Origin: Sphingomonas desiccabilis
Lineage (GTDB): Bacteria; Pseudomonadota; Alphaproteobacteria; Sphingomonadales; Sphingomonadaceae
Reading direction: 5' to 3'
DNA: 64,000 nt
Assembly: GCF_004135605.1 (NCBI RefSeq)
Contig: NZ_SDPT01000001.1
Location: forward strand, 682,001 to 746,000
The number at the start of each line of letters is the position of its first letter. Position 1 is the first letter of the stretch. The notes under the pieces were generated by a model. That model was given only the letters and a program-made list of their open reading frames with translations. It was not told the origin of the DNA and did no database searches. Positions 53,744-62,794 of the stretch are shown here, in pieces. The position numbers and the translations under genes were made by a program.

Positions 53744-54202
53744 ATGATGGAGGGGGCATTGCCCAAGCTCGAACTCGATACAATCCCGCAGACCAACGCG
53801 ACCGGGTATCCGGCGCCGTTCGGGGAGGCGGTCCGGGGCCGCTGGTACCGTCGCCTGGCGCCTGCGGCCGGCCTCGAAGATTTCGGTGTCAGCCATGTCG
53901 TCCTGCGTCCCGGCGCGTGGTCGTCCCAACGGCACTGGCACGAAGGAGAGGATGAGTTCGTCGCGATCCTGTCGGGGGAAGCGGTGCTGGTCGACGACAC
54001 CGGCGAGACGACGATGCGGGCCGGCGACTGCGCCGCATTCCCCAAGAACGACGGCAACGGGCATGTGCTGCAGAACCGCAGCGATGCCGACTGCGTCTTC
54101 GTGGCCGTCGGGCGGCCAGCGCAGAGCCGCTGCCACTATCCGGACATCGACATGGTGCTGACGCCCGGGGAGGGCTATCGCGTGGGCGGAAAACCGGCCT
54201 AG
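53744..54202 (+). CDS. Cupin-domain protein
   Basis: A 152-residue protein with a single cupin barrel: motif 1 around RHWHEGEDEFVAILSGEAVL gives two histidines and a glutamate for metal, and motif 2 around CAAFPKNDGNGHVLQN gives another histidine. The metal site looks complete. The substrate is unknown; similar proteins are often annotated as putative sugar or small-molecule cupins. It starts 15 bp from the divergent dapE start codon, and its stop overlaps the stop of the convergent GST gene. Confidence 0.87.
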   Translation: MMEGALPKLELDTIPQTNATGYPAPFGEAVRGRWYRRLAPAAGLEDFGVSHVVLRPGAWSSQRHWHEGEDEFVAILSGEAVLVDDTGETTMRAGDCAAFPKNDGNGHVLQNRSDADCVFVAVGRPAQSRCHYPDIDMVLTPGEGYRVGGKPA

Positions 54203-54870
54203 GGGGCGTCGGTCGCCTGTTCGAACCGCTCGATCACCCATTCCTCTTCCTGGGCGCTCGCGATCCAGTCCTGCATCCAGCGGTGGGAGAGTACCGCCTG
54301 CATATAGGCCGCGGCGAACGGCGGCATCGGAATCGAATAGGTGACGAAGCGGGTCACCACCGGCGCGAACATCGCATCCACGGCGCCGAACTCGCCGAAT
54401 AGGAACTCGCCGGTGCCGCCGAACCGCGCGCGCGCCTGCGCCCAGAGCTCCAGCACCCGGGTGACGTCGTGCACCACGTCGTTGTCGAGGCGGGCAGGCG
54501 GATAGACCTGACGGATGTTCATGCTGTGCTTGCGGCGAAGCGCCTGAAAGCCGGAATGCATCTCCGCGGCCATCGAACGCGCCATTGCGCGCGCGGCCGT
54601 GTCCGCCGGCCAAAACCGTTCGCCACCCGACTTCTCGTTCAGATATTCGACGATGGCCAGGCTGTCCCAAACCACCACATCGCCATCCCACAGGATCGGC
54701 ACCTTGCCCGAGGAGGGGGCGAACTCGTCGCCCTCGCGTCGGCGGTCCCAGCCCTCGTCGTAGAGCGGGACGACCATTTCCTCGAACGGAAGCCCCGAGA
54801 GCTTGGCCGCGAGCCAGCCGCGAAGAGACCAGGAGGAATAGGCCTTGTTGCCGAGGATGAGCTTGAGCAT
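54199..54870 (-). CDS. Glutathione S-transferase family protein
   Basis: A 223-residue protein from the ATG at 54870 (longer frame rejected). The N-terminal thioredoxin-like domain starts MLKLILGNKAYSSWSLRGWL with the active-site serine pair, then GKVPILWDGDVVVWDSLAI with the cis-proline, and a helical C-terminal domain follows. It would conjugate or reduce with glutathione; the substrate is unknown. The final TAG shares bases with the cupin stop on the other strand (4-bp convergent overlap). Confidence 0.93.
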   Translation of the reverse strand: MLKLILGNKAYSSWSLRGWLAAKLSGLPFEEMVVPLYDEGWDRRREGDEFAPSSGKVPILWDGDVVVWDSLAIVEYLNEKSGGERFWPADTAARAMARSMAAEMHSGFQALRRKHSMNIRQVYPPARLDNDVVHDVTRVLELWAQARARFGGTGEFLFGEFGAVDAMFAPVVTRFVTYSIPMPPFAAAYMQAVLSHRWMQDWIASAQEEEWVIERFEQATDAP

Positions 54871-54934
54871 GCCGCGGTCTAGCCTGCCGCTTCCCGCAAC
54901 GGAACCGCCTTGCGACAATTCCGTTGGCGCAACG

Positions 54935-55561
54935 ATGACGGAGCAGAACAAGGATCCGCAGAGCGTCGGCGACGTGCTCGATCGGCTCAAGGAGCTCGGC
55001 GAGGAGGCCGGGCACGACAAGGCGAAGCTGGGCGACGCCGTCCAGGCGATGGGCCATCGCGCCTACGGCCCCTTCTTCATCATCTTCCCGTTGATCGACA
55101 TCTCGCCGGTTGGCGGCATCCCGGGCCTGCCCACCGCGATGGCGGTGGTCATGGTGCTGCTCGCGCTTCAGTTGCTGTTCGGACGCAAGGACCTGTGGCT
55201 GCCCGGCTTTCTCGCGAACCGCGGCCTGAAGGGCGAGAAGCTGGTCAAGGTCGCCGACAAGATGCGGCCGGTCGCCAAGTGGCTCGACCGCTGGTTCCAC
55301 GGCCGCATGCCGGCCTTCACCAAGGGGCCGATGATCAAGATCGCCGCGATCGCAATCATCGCGCTCTGCACCACGGTGCCGCCGCTCGAGTTGCTGCCGT
55401 TCGCCAGCACGCTTCCGATGGTGGCGATCCTGTCGTTCGGGCTGGCCCTGCTGGTGCGCGACGGGCTGCTGATGGTGATCGCCTGCATCCTCTCGGTTGC
55501 GGCGATCGGCGGCGGGCTTGGCTGGTTCTTCGGCCGCGGGGGGCAGGGCGGGGGCGGCTGA
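54935..55561 (+). CDS. ExoD-family membrane protein
   Basis: A 208-residue protein from the ATG at 54935. It matches ExoD (exopolysaccharide synthesis) proteins: HRAYGPFFIIFPLIDISPVG, GIPGLPTAMAVVMVLLA, and three to four further hydrophobic segments with a Gly-rich tail. ExoD of rhizobia is required for exopolysaccharide and alkaline tolerance, but its activity is undefined. It lies far from the main polysaccharide locus and between convergent genes. Confidence 0.88.
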   Translation: MTEQNKDPQSVGDVLDRLKELGEEAGHDKAKLGDAVQAMGHRAYGPFFIIFPLIDISPVGGIPGLPTAMAVVMVLLALQLLFGRKDLWLPGFLANRGLKGEKLVKVADKMRPVAKWLDRWFHGRMPAFTKGPMIKIAAIAIIALCTTVPPLELLPFASTLPMVAILSFGLALLVRDGLLMVIACILSVAAIGGGLGWFFGRGGQGGGG

Positions 55562-55574
55562 ACCAGCCCGCGCC

Positions 55575-56234
55575 TCAGTCGATCGATTCGACGACCGCCG
55601 CGCGCAGCTCGGGGATGCCCATGCCCTTTTCGCTGGAGGTGGCGAGCACCTCCGGATGCGCGGCCGGCCGCTTGCGCGCCTCTGCCACCGTGGCGGCATG
55701 CACGGCGGCGAGCTCGCTCGCCTTGATCTTGTCCGCCTTGGTCAGGACGACGCGGTAGCTGACCGCTGCCTTGTCGAGCATCTCCAGCACCTCGCGATCG
55801 ACATCCTTGATGCCGTGGCGCGAGTCGATCAGCACCAGCGTCCGCTTGAGCACCACACGCCCGCGCAGATAGTCGTTCACTAGGTAGCGCCACTTGCGCA
55901 CCACGTCCTTGGGCGCCTTGGCAAAGCCATAGCCGGGCATGTCGACCAGCCGGAACCGCAGCGGATCGCCCACGTCGAAGAAGTTCAGCTCCTGCGTGCG
56001 GCCCGGCGTCACCGAGGTCCGCGCCAGGCTGTTGCGGCCGGTGAGCGCGTTCAGCAGCGACGACTTGCCCACGTTCGAACGTCCGGCAAAGGCGATCTCC
56101 GGCACCACCGGATCGGGCAGGTGCTGGAGCGCCGGGGCCGAGCGCAGGAAGGCGATCGGCCCGGCGAACAGCTTGCGCGCCGCCTCGATCGCTTCCGGAT
56201 CGAACGCCTCTACGGGGACGGGGACATCCGTCAC
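55575..56234 (-). CDS. engB: Ribosome-biogenesis GTPase EngB/YihA
   Basis: A 219-residue P-loop GTPase: G1 [15 protein letters not shown]2 threonine in [11 protein letters not shown]3 VDMPGYG and G4 LTKADK. EngB assists assembly of the large ribosomal subunit and is often essential. It overlaps the yidC stop by 4 bp (ATGA), consistent with a shared operon. Confidence 0.97.
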   Translation of the reverse strand: MTDVPVPVEAFDPEAIEAARKLFAGPIAFLRSAPALQHLPDPVVPEIAFAGRSNVGKSSLLNALTGRNSLARTSVTPGRTQELNFFDVGDPLRFRLVDMPGYGFAKAPKDVVRKWRYLVNDYLRGRVVLKRTLVLIDSRHGIKDVDREVLEMLDKAAVSYRVVLTKADKIKASELAAVHAATVAEARKRPAAHPEVLATSSEKGMGIPELRAAVVESID

Positions 56235-57931
56235 TTGGCGGGCGCCGTCTTCAGGCCGGGATGGCGCGAATAGAGCAGCTGCTGCTGCGCGATGGTCAGC
56301 AGGTTGGACGTGATCCAGTAGACCTGCAGGCCGACCGCGAACGGTGCCATGATGAACATCATCACCCAGGGCATCAGGCCGAATACCTGCTTCTGTGCGT
56401 CGTCCATCGGCTGCGGGTTCAGCTTGAACTGGAAGTACATCGACACGCCCAGGAGGATCGGGATCACGCCGATCGCGATGAAGCTCGGCGGCGTGAACGG
56501 CAGCAGGCCGAACAGGTTCACCGGCGTCAGCGGATCGGGTGCCGAGAGGTCCTTGATCCAGCCGACGAACGGCTGGTGGCGCATCTCGATGGTGAGCATT
56601 AGCACCTTGTAGAGTGCGTAGAACACCGGGATCTGCAGCAGCGTCGGCAGGCAGCCCGCAACGGGGTTCACCTTCTCCTGCTTGTACAGGCCCATCATCT
56701 CCTGCTGGAGGCGCGGCTTGTCGTCCTTGTAGCGCTCCTGAAGCACCTTCAGCTTGGGCTGGAGCGCGCGCATCGCCGCCATCGAGGCGAACTGGCGCTG
56801 GGCGATCGGGAACATCAGCAGGCGGATGGTGAGGGTCAGCAGGATGATCGCCACACCGAAGTTGCCGATCATGCGGAACAGCCAGTCGAGATAGGCGAAG
56901 ATTGGCTTCTCGACGATGCCGAACCAGCCCCAGTCGATCGCATTGCCGAATTGGACCACGCCCGCATCCTCATAGCGGTCGAGCAGGTCGACTTCCTTGG
57001 CCCCGGCGAAGAAGCGCGAGGTCGCGGTCACCTGCTGCCCCGGCTGCACGGTCGTCAGGCTTGCGGGGCGATAGTCCGCCTGGTGGACGTTGTCGCCGGT
57101 GTTGCGGAACTGGATGACGTTGCTCTTGCCCTGATCCGGCACCAGCGCAGTCAGCCAGTAATGGTCGGTGAAGCCGGCCCAGCCGCCCTGGGTGTCGAAC
57201 TTCTGCGGTGCCTCGTCGACGTCGGTGTAGTTGACGTCGAAGTTCACGCCGCCCTTGATCTCATAGATCGGGCCCGAATGGATGCTCCACGTGTCCTTGT
57301 CGCGCGGCGGGGCGCGGCGGCTCAAAAGGCCATAGGTCGCTGCCTGCACCGGCTGCGCGCCTGCGTTGCCGATCGTTTGGCGGACGGTGAACATATAGCC
57401 GTCGTCGACCGCGATCTGGATCTGGTAGCGCTGGCCGCCGACCTGGCTGGTGAGCGTCACCGGCGTCGTCGGGGTCAGGCGCGTGCCGCTGGCCTGCCAG
57501 ACGGTGTCGGCACCCGGCGCCTGCACGCCGTTGCCCGACCAGCCGAAGCTCGCGAAATAGGCGTCGCCGGTGCCCGAGGGCGAGAGGATGCGGATCGGGT
57601 CGCTGTTCTTGGCGATCGTTTCCTTGTGGCGGGTGAGCACCAGATCGTCGATGCGGGCGCCCTTGAGGTTGATCGAGCCCTTCAGGCGCGGCGTGTCGAT
57701 GGCGATGCGCGGCGTCTCGCGCAGCACGAGCGCGCGGTCGCGCACGGCCACGGGCGAATCAGCGGCAGGATCGGCGCCCGGGTTCGGCACCACCTCGCTC
57801 TTGCCCTCGACGATCTTGGTCGCGGGCGGGTTGGCGGCCGGGAAGAAATAGCTGGCGATCGGCTGCCAGCCGAACAGGATCACCGCGGCCAGCACCGCGA
57901 AGAGGACGAAGTTCTTCTGGTCGTTCTTCAC
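56231..57931 (-). CDS. yidC: Membrane protein insertase YidC
   Basis: A 566-residue protein from the GTG at 57931 (AGGGA seven bases before). The N-terminal membrane helix ([20 protein letters not shown]) is followed by a large periplasmic domain and a conserved five-helix C-terminal domain containing [41 protein letters not shown] and [20 protein letters not shown]. It inserts and folds inner-membrane proteins. Downstream of yidD and rnpA in the conserved order. Confidence 0.97.
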   Translation of the reverse strand: MKNDQKNFVLFAVLAAVILFGWQPIASYFFPAANPPATKIVEGKSEVVPNPGADPAADSPVAVRDRALVLRETPRIAIDTPRLKGSINLKGARIDDLVLTRHKETIAKNSDPIRILSPSGTGDAYFASFGWSGNGVQAPGADTVWQASGTRLTPTTPVTLTSQVGGQRYQIQIAVDDGYMFTVRQTIGNAGAQPVQAATYGLLSRRAPPRDKDTWSIHSGPIYEIKGGVNFDVNYTDVDEAPQKFDTQGGWAGFTDHYWLTALVPDQGKSNVIQFRNTGDNVHQADYRPASLTTVQPGQQVTATSRFFAGAKEVDLLDRYEDAGVVQFGNAIDWGWFGIVEKPIFAYLDWLFRMIGNFGVAIILLTLTIRLLMFPIAQRQFASMAAMRALQPKLKVLQERYKDDKPRLQQEMMGLYKQEKVNPVAGCLPTLLQIPVFYALYKVLMLTIEMRHQPFVGWIKDLSAPDPLTPVNLFGLLPFTPPSFIAIGVIPILLGVSMYFQFKLNPQPMDDAQKQVFGLMPWVMMFIMAPFAVGLQVYWITSNLLTIAQQQLLYSRHPGLKTAPAK

Positions 57932-57956
57932 CGACGTATCCCTGTGTGCTCGGTCG

Positions 57957-58172
57957 TCATGGTACCGGATCGTAGCCGTGGCCGCCCCACGGATGGCAGC
58001 GCGCGATCCGCCGCGCCGCAAGCCAGCCGCCCTTCAGCGCGCCATAGCGGCCAAGCGCCTCGATTGCATAGGCCGAACAGCTGGGGCTGTAGCGGCAGCT
58101 GGAGGGCAGGATCAGCGAAGGACCCAGCTGCCAACCGCGCGCGACGAGAATCAGCAGCCGTGCGATCACCAC
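57957..58172 (-). CDS. yidD: Membrane protein insertion efficiency factor YidD
   Basis: A 71-residue protein with the YidD cysteine signature CRYSPSCSAYAIEALGRYG, split from RIARCHPWGGHGYDPVP. It is thought to help YidC. It sits between rnpA and yidC on the same strand, the usual order, starting 40 bp after rnpA. Confidence 0.95.
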   Translation of the reverse strand: MVIARLLILVARGWQLGPSLILPSSCRYSPSCSAYAIEALGRYGALKGGWLAARRIARCHPWGGHGYDPVP

Positions 58173-58212
58173 ATGGCGCCGAATGAAACGGGGGGAGGAA
58201 GGCGCCCGGTGG

Positions 58213-58539
58213 TCACCGGGTCACCTTGCGCAGCGCCTTGACCAGTTCGGTCTTGAGCGACTCATAGGGCCGTTCGATCGCGGAGGTGCGTCCGATCAGC
58301 ACATGGTCGGCACCGGCGATGCCTGCAGCCGGCAGGACTTCGCGCGCAAGCGCACGAAAACGCCGCTTCACCCGGTTGCGGGCGACGGCGTTGCCGACTT
58401 TCTTGGATACGGTGATGCCGATCCGCATCGTCGGATCGGCATCCTCGCGTGCGCGCACCAGCAGCACGAAGCCCGGCATCGGCGCACGCTTGCCTCCGTT
58501 CGCAGCGAGATACTCGCTGCGACGGGTAAGGCGCGTCAG
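58213..58539 (-). CDS. rnpA: Ribonuclease P protein component
   Basis: About 108 residues beginning at the conserved [16 protein letters not shown]. The core [20 protein letters not shown] is the RNR signature that contacts RNase P RNA. The annotated start is a CTG at 58539 overlapping the rpmH stop, because no ATG, GTG or TTG lies in frame between the conserved N-terminus and rpmH. The frame stays open through the whole of rpmH up to an ATG at 58677, so a longer nested product is possible. Confidence 0.9.
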   Translation of the reverse strand: MTRLTRRSEYLAANGGKRAPMPGFVLLVRAREDADPTMRIGITVSKKVGNAVARNRVKRRFRALAREVLPAAGIAGADHVLIGRTSAIERPYESLKTELVKALRKVTR

Positions 58540-58670
58540 GCCGACAGCTTCTTGCGGCCGCGGTTGCGACGGGCGCGAATCACCTTGCGGCCACCCGGCG
58601 TCGCCATGCGAGTCCGGAAGCCGTGGCGACGCGAACGCACCAGGTTGCTCGGCTGAAAGGTCCGCTTCAT
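58536..58670 (-). CDS. rpmH: 50S ribosomal protein L34
   Basis: A 44-residue, extremely basic protein: [20 protein letters not shown], then [15 protein letters not shown] and KKLSA at the end. This is the L34 consensus throughout. It starts at the ATG at 58670 and stops with TGA at 58536, overlapping the presumed rnpA start. It heads the rpmH-rnpA-yidD-yidC-engB group. Confidence 0.98.
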   Translation of the reverse strand: MKRTFQPSNLVRSRRHGFRTRMATPGGRKVIRARRNRGRKKLSA

Positions 58671-58708
58671 CACTCATTCCCCGGGATATCGAACGTCTAC
58701 AATAACGG

Positions 58709-58731
58709 AAAAAGCCGCCCTGAACGGCGGC
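58709..58731 (-). terminator. Terminator-like hairpin in the rpmH leader
   Basis: GGCGGC-type 6-bp stem (58714-58719 with 58726-58731, 6-base loop) followed on the minus strand by TTTTT (58713-58709). It lies between the predicted rpmH promoter and the rpmH start, so it may act as an attenuator of the ribosomal-protein operon rather than end an upstream gene. Confidence 0.6.
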
Positions 58732-58744
58732 CGTGTGCCCGCAG

Positions 58745-58773
58745 CCCATAGGCAAGCCGCCTCCCCAAGTCAA
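58745..58773 (-). promoter_or_regulatory. Predicted rpmH promoter
   Basis: On the minus strand TTGACT (58773-58768), a 17-bp spacer and TATGGG (58750-58745) precede rpmH by about 75 bp. The design is close to the rpsU and rpsT promoters (TTGAnC-N17-TAGGGG). Confidence 0.6.
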
Positions 58774-58916
58774 CGCGGCTGTGCCGGGACAGGAGCGGAA
58801 GAGGGGCTGCGCCACATCGCGCCGATGTGGACCCTGTGTATTGTTTGCGCAAGACACGGGCGGCTGTTTCCCTTCGCCCGAAACCGGCTATGCAGTGCCG
58901 GGGAGAGGGGGGCAGC

Positions 58917-60422
58917 ATGGTCGCGATCGTATCGACGGCGGCGTATCTCGGGCTGGAAGCGCGCGCGGTCGAGGCGCAGGTGCAGCTGGCACCCGGCGTG
59001 CCGGCATTTGTCGTCGTCGGGCTTCCGGACAAGGCGGTGGGCGAAAGCCGCGAGCGCGTTCGCGCCGCCATTGCCGCGATCGGCCTGTCGCTCCCGCCCA
59101 AGCGGATCACGGTCAACCTCTCCCCGGCCGACCTGCCCAAGGAGGGATCGCACTATGATCTTCCGATCGCGCTCGGGCTGCTGGCGGCGATGGGCGTCGT
59201 CGATGCGGAGACGCTGTCCGAATATCTCGTCGTCGGCGAGCTCGGGCTGGACGGGCGCATCGCGGCGACGCCCGGGGTGCTGCTCGCGGCGCTTCACGCG
59301 TCGGAGCGCGGCCTGGGGCTGATCTGCCCGGCAGCGCAGGGCGCCGAAGCGGCGTGGGCGGGTGGCAGTATCTGCGCCGCGACGGACCTGATCGGCCTGC
59401 TCAACCACCTGAAAGGGACACAGTTGTTGCCCGAACCCGCACCGGGTGAGGCGGAGGAACTGGTCCCCGGACCGGACCTGCGGCGGGTGAAGGGACAGGA
59501 AACCGCGAAGCGCGCGCTGGAGATTGCAGCGGCGGGCGGTCACAACCTGCTGATGGTGGGCCCTCCCGGCGCCGGCAAGTCGCTGCTCGCGTCCTGCCTT
59601 CCCGGTATCCTCCCCCCGCTCGATTCGAGCGAGGCGCTGGAGGTGTCGATGGTCGCTTCGGTCGCAGGCACGCTGACGGGCGGCCGGATGACACGGGCGC
59701 GGCCCTACCGGGCGCCGCATCACTCGGCCTCCATGGCCGCGCTGGTGGGCGGGGGGCTTCGCGTGCGGCCGGGGGAGGTGAGTCTCGCCCATCTGGGCGT
59801 GCTGTTCCTGGACGAGCTGCCCGAGTTCCAGCGCGCGGTGCTCGATTCGCTGCGCCAGCCGCTGGAGACCGGCAACGTCAGCGTCGCGCGGGCCAACGCG
59901 CATGTGAGCTTTCCCGCGCGCATCCAGCTGGTCGCAGCGATGAACCCATGCCGCTGCGGACATCTGGGGGATCCGGCGCTGGCCTGCTCCCGGGCGCCGC
60001 GCTGTGCCGTCGACTACCAGGCGCGCGTGTCGGGCCCCTTGCTCGACCGCATCGATCTTCACCTGGAAATGCAGCCGGTGAGCGCCGCGGACCTGGCGTT
60101 GCCCGTCGCTGCCGAAGGATCGGCGGAGGTGGGGGCGCGGGTCGCCGCCGCCCGTGCCGTACAGGCGCGCCGCTACCGCCAAGTCGCGGCGCGCACCAAT
60201 GCAGAGGCGGACGGCGAAGTGCTGGAGACGACCGCCACGCCGGACGCCGCCGGCGCGAAGCTGCTCGCCCAGGCGGCCGAGGCGATGCGGCTTTCTGCGC
60301 GCAGCTACACGCGCGTGCTTCGCGTCGCCCGCACCATCGCGGATCTGGCGGGCGCAGAAACCGTGGGGCGCCTCCACGTCGCCGAGGCACTCAGCTACCG
60401 CCGCCAGCCACCGCGCGCCTGA
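58917..60422 (+). CDS. comM: ComM/YifB family Mg-chelatase-like AAA+ ATPase
   Basis: A 501-residue protein from the ATG at 58917 (GGGGAGAGGGGGGCAGC upstream); longer frames are rejected. N-terminal Lon-protease-like domain (VVVGLPDKAVGESRERVRAA, then LPKEGSHYDLPIAL), followed by an AAA+ domain with GPPGAGKSLLAS and LFLDELPEFQRAVLD and a C-terminal region with RNR-type contacts. ComM is a branch-migration helicase needed for integrating DNA during natural transformation in some bacteria. Confidence 0.95.
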   Translation: MVAIVSTAAYLGLEARAVEAQVQLAPGVPAFVVVGLPDKAVGESRERVRAAIAAIGLSLPPKRITVNLSPADLPKEGSHYDLPIALGLLAAMGVVDAETLSEYLVVGELGLDGRIAATPGVLLAALHASERGLGLICPAAQGAEAAWAGGSICAATDLIGLLNHLKGTQLLPEPAPGEAEELVPGPDLRRVKGQETAKRALEIAAAGGHNLLMVGPPGAGKSLLASCLPGILPPLDSSEALEVSMVASVAGTLTGGRMTRARPYRAPHHSASMAALVGGGLRVRPGEVSLAHLGVLFLDELPEFQRAVLDSLRQPLETGNVSVARANAHVSFPARIQLVAAMNPCRCGHLGDPALACSRAPRCAVDYQARVSGPLLDRIDLHLEMQPVSAADLALPVAAEGSAEVGARVAAARAVQARRYRQVAARTNAEADGEVLETTATPDAAGAKLLAQAAEAMRLSARSYTRVLRVARTIADLAGAETVGRLHVAEALSYRRQPPRA

Positions 60423-60502
60423 AAAGCCTTGCAGGCTCCCGATCCCGTGGCAGGTTGCCGCGCGGAACCGCCGCTGCGGTTCGATACAGGAGGGGGGACT
60501 TC

Positions 60503-60901
60503 ATGCATTGGATGCTGTTGCCGTTGAAACGCTATGCCGACTTTTCCGGCCGTTCGCGGCGGCTGGAATTCTGGATGTTCCAGCTGTTCTACCTTGTGGT
60601 GATCACGGGACTGACCACGCTTGCGTTCCTGATGGGTGATGGACCGAACGATCCCAGCATCGTGCCGCTGCTGATGCTCGGGCTGTTCATCGTGGGCACG
60701 ATCGTTCCGGCCATCGCCGTCCAGGTTCGCCGTTTCCACGATCAGGACCGGAGCGGCTTGTTCGTGCTGCTCAACTTCATCCCTTATGCGGGTGGGCTGA
60801 TCGTGTTCGTCTTCATGGTGCTGCCGGGAACGCGCGGTTCCAACCGCTTCGGTCCGGACCCCGTGTTCGGCGAGAGGGAGGTGGAACGGGTGTTCACCTG
60901 A
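60503..60901 (+). CDS. DUF805 inner-membrane protein
   Basis: A 132-residue protein from the ATG at 60503, preceded by AGGAGGGGGG. It matches DUF805: MLLPLKRYADFSGRSRRLEF at the N-terminus, three to four hydrophobic segments, the signature RRFHDQDRSGLFVLLNFIP, and a C-terminal GTRGSNRFGPDP. The function is unknown; members are widespread small membrane proteins. Confidence 0.92.
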   Translation: MHWMLLPLKRYADFSGRSRRLEFWMFQLFYLVVITGLTTLAFLMGDGPNDPSIVPLLMLGLFIVGTIVPAIAVQVRRFHDQDRSGLFVLLNFIPYAGGLIVFVFMVLPGTRGSNRFGPDPVFGEREVERVFT

Positions 60902-60991
60902 TCCGCCGCAGGGGATTTGCAGACTCTGGCGTTTGCGGATGCCCTGCCGTATAGCGCCGCCACCAGCCGTCCGGGGGACGGCGCGCACCGT

Positions 60992-61076
60992 GCGGGTGTG
61001 GTGAAATTGGTAGACGCGCCGGACTCAAAATCCGGTTCCGCAAGGAGTGTCGGTTCGAGTCCGACCACCCGCACCA
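60992..61076 (+). tRNA. tRNA-Leu (anticodon CAA)
   Basis: Acceptor arms GCGGGTG (60992-60998) and CACCCGC (61066-61072) pair, followed by A and an encoded CCA. The anticodon stem-loop CCGGA-CTCAAAA-TCCGG gives anticodon CAA. The TTCGAGTCC loop and a long variable arm (typical of class II tRNAs) are present. It reads UUG codons. No integrase or duplicated 3' end indicates an island at this site. Confidence 0.95.
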
Positions 61077-61115
61077 GCTCCTCGAGTGAACGGCATGAGC
61101 CAGTCGGCTCCCCCT

Positions 61116-62789
61116 TCACTTCGTGTCCCGCGGCGCTGGTGGGATCCTGCGCAGGTCGATCTTTTCCCACCGTGGATCCAGGCCCAGGCGCGCGTTGAAC
61201 CGGGTATTGAAGGTGAAGGGATCTGCGGCGGATGCGGTCAGCGCGTCGCCGTAGAGGCGGCGGACTGCCGGCTCCGGATAGCCCATCAGCGCCAGCAGGG
61301 TCGGGAAGATCCGGTAGTGGCTCATCCGGTTGCGATTTGCGGCGACCGCCCTGACCCAGGGAGAGGTGGCCGGCGCCCCGCTGTCGATCACCACCAGCGG
61401 TACGAGCCCTTCCTGCGGCACCGGATCGCCGCTGCAATGGGTGTTACTGCCCGGGCTGCCCGTCTCGTGCAGGTCCTGTCCATGATCGGACGTGTAGATC
61501 AGCGTCGCGCGCGACAGGTCGACGCGGTCGAGCACCCGGTCGAAGAAGGCGCCGACGTTCCAGTCCAGCGTATTCCGATAGGCATTGCGGTAGCGGACCC
61601 ATTCGGCAGCCGTGCCGCCGAAGCCGGTACGATCGCCGGTGTCGCTGATCCCCACATAGCGCCCGCGGGCAAGGGCGGGGCGGTGCCGCATATAGGCGTC
61701 GGGATATTTGTCGTGGACCGGGAAGTGCGCGCCGACCTTGTTGATCAGCACGAACTCCGGTGTGTCGTTGCGCAGCGATGCGGCAAGCGTGTCGGCCACC
61801 GCCATGTCCCGGTCGCGCACGGGGACCCGGTCGAACTGAACGAAACGGTCGATCTGCCGCCGCTCCTGCGCGTCCATCAGGTTCTGGAGCCTGCCGCCCG
61901 TGCCCTGCGCGTCCAGGTAGACGGTGGTGAGGCCAGCGGCCTTCGCATAATCGAAGATGGAGGGCATGGTGGCATTGATGCGGCGATAGTCCGCGCGGGT
62001 GCCGCCGTGGCGCAGCGTCACGTTGCTGCCGACGCTGCAGTTCGTGATCGATGCGGCGAGGCCGAAGTCGTGCACCGCAACACCCGGCCGCGGCTGGAGG
62101 AGCCCGCTGCGTGCCCCGTTCGGGGAGTTCAGGTCGAGGTAGTTGCCGGCTACGCTTTCGTCGACGATCAGCACGATGTCGCCGCTGGGCGGCCTGGCCG
62201 GGCGAAGCGCCACCGGCTCCCGATGCGGGGTACCCTCCGCGAGACGCTCGTAGAGGAAGAGGCCGGAGTAGGCGAGCGGCGTGAAGGGGCCGGGGAGCCC
62301 CGTGCCACCTTCGCCGCCGCGCGCGAAGAGAATGCCGGCGAGCAGCAGGACGCCGGCCACTGGCGCCGCTGGAGCGAGCCTGCCGAAGCGCAGGCTTCCC
62401 TGCGGCTGCAGGACGAGTCCCGCGAACAGCAGCACCGATCGCGCAAGCGTTCCCGCCAGCGCCCCGGCGTGCTGATCGACGGCGTCCGGCGCCGAGGCCG
62501 CCGAGTTCCACATGTTGATGAACGCGTCGTAGCTCATCGGCTCGCGCGTGATCGCCTCGTAGGAATCGAGGTAGAAGGCGGCAGCGCAGAGGAGCGTGGC
62601 GAGCCCCCAGCGCAGCGTCCAAGGCCGCGTGAACGCAGCGGCAACGAGCGCCAATGCCAGCAGCCCGAACAGCCCGAGGTAGATCGGTAACCCGGGCGAA
62701 AGGCCCAGCGACTGGAGTCGCTCGGCGATCCCGCTCGCGCCGGTGAGCAGGTAAAGCAGGATCAGGAGCAGCTTGGCAGTCGTTCGCAT
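61116..62789 (-). CDS. Membrane-bound alkaline-phosphatase-superfamily transferase (phosphoethanolamine-transferase/sulfatase-like)
   Basis: A 557-residue protein from the ATG at 62789. Five or six N-terminal hydrophobic segments (to about residue 160) precede a periplasmic catalytic domain with DIVLIVDESVAGNY, a Cys/Ser/Thr-rich nucleophile region (TNCSVGSNVTLRHGG), LINKVGAHFPVH and the metal motif YTSDHGQDLHETG. This is the layout of EptA-like phosphoethanolamine transferases and related sulfatases. It probably decorates lipid A or another envelope glycan. The start is 5 bp after the lipid-kinase stop, so the two form an operon. Confidence 0.85.
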   Translation of the reverse strand: MRTTAKLLLILLYLLTGASGIAERLQSLGLSPGLPIYLGLFGLLALALVAAAFTRPWTLRWGLATLLCAAAFYLDSYEAITREPMSYDAFINMWNSAASAPDAVDQHAGALAGTLARSVLLFAGLVLQPQGSLRFGRLAPAAPVAGVLLLAGILFARGGEGGTGLPGPFTPLAYSGLFLYERLAEGTPHREPVALRPARPPSGDIVLIVDESVAGNYLDLNSPNGARSGLLQPRPGVAVHDFGLAASITNCSVGSNVTLRHGGTRADYRRINATMPSIFDYAKAAGLTTVYLDAQGTGGRLQNLMDAQERRQIDRFVQFDRVPVRDRDMAVADTLAASLRNDTPEFVLINKVGAHFPVHDKYPDAYMRHRPALARGRYVGISDTGDRTGFGGTAAEWVRYRNAYRNTLDWNVGAFFDRVLDRVDLSRATLIYTSDHGQDLHETGSPGSNTHCSGDPVPQEGLVPLVVIDSGAPATSPWVRAVAANRNRMSHYRIFPTLLALMGYPEPAVRRLYGDALTASAADPFTFNTRFNARLGLDPRWEKIDLRRIPPAPRDTK

Positions 62790-62794
62790 GGCGC

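Noticed and set aside
58788..58815. Sequence loosely resembling the conserved GGAA tetraloop part of SRP RNA
   Set aside because: The bases flanking GGAA do not form the needed stem and the expected long helix is absent.
60992..61200. Genomic island inserted at tRNA-Leu
   Set aside because: No integrase, no duplicated tRNA 3' end and no clear composition change in the following genes.
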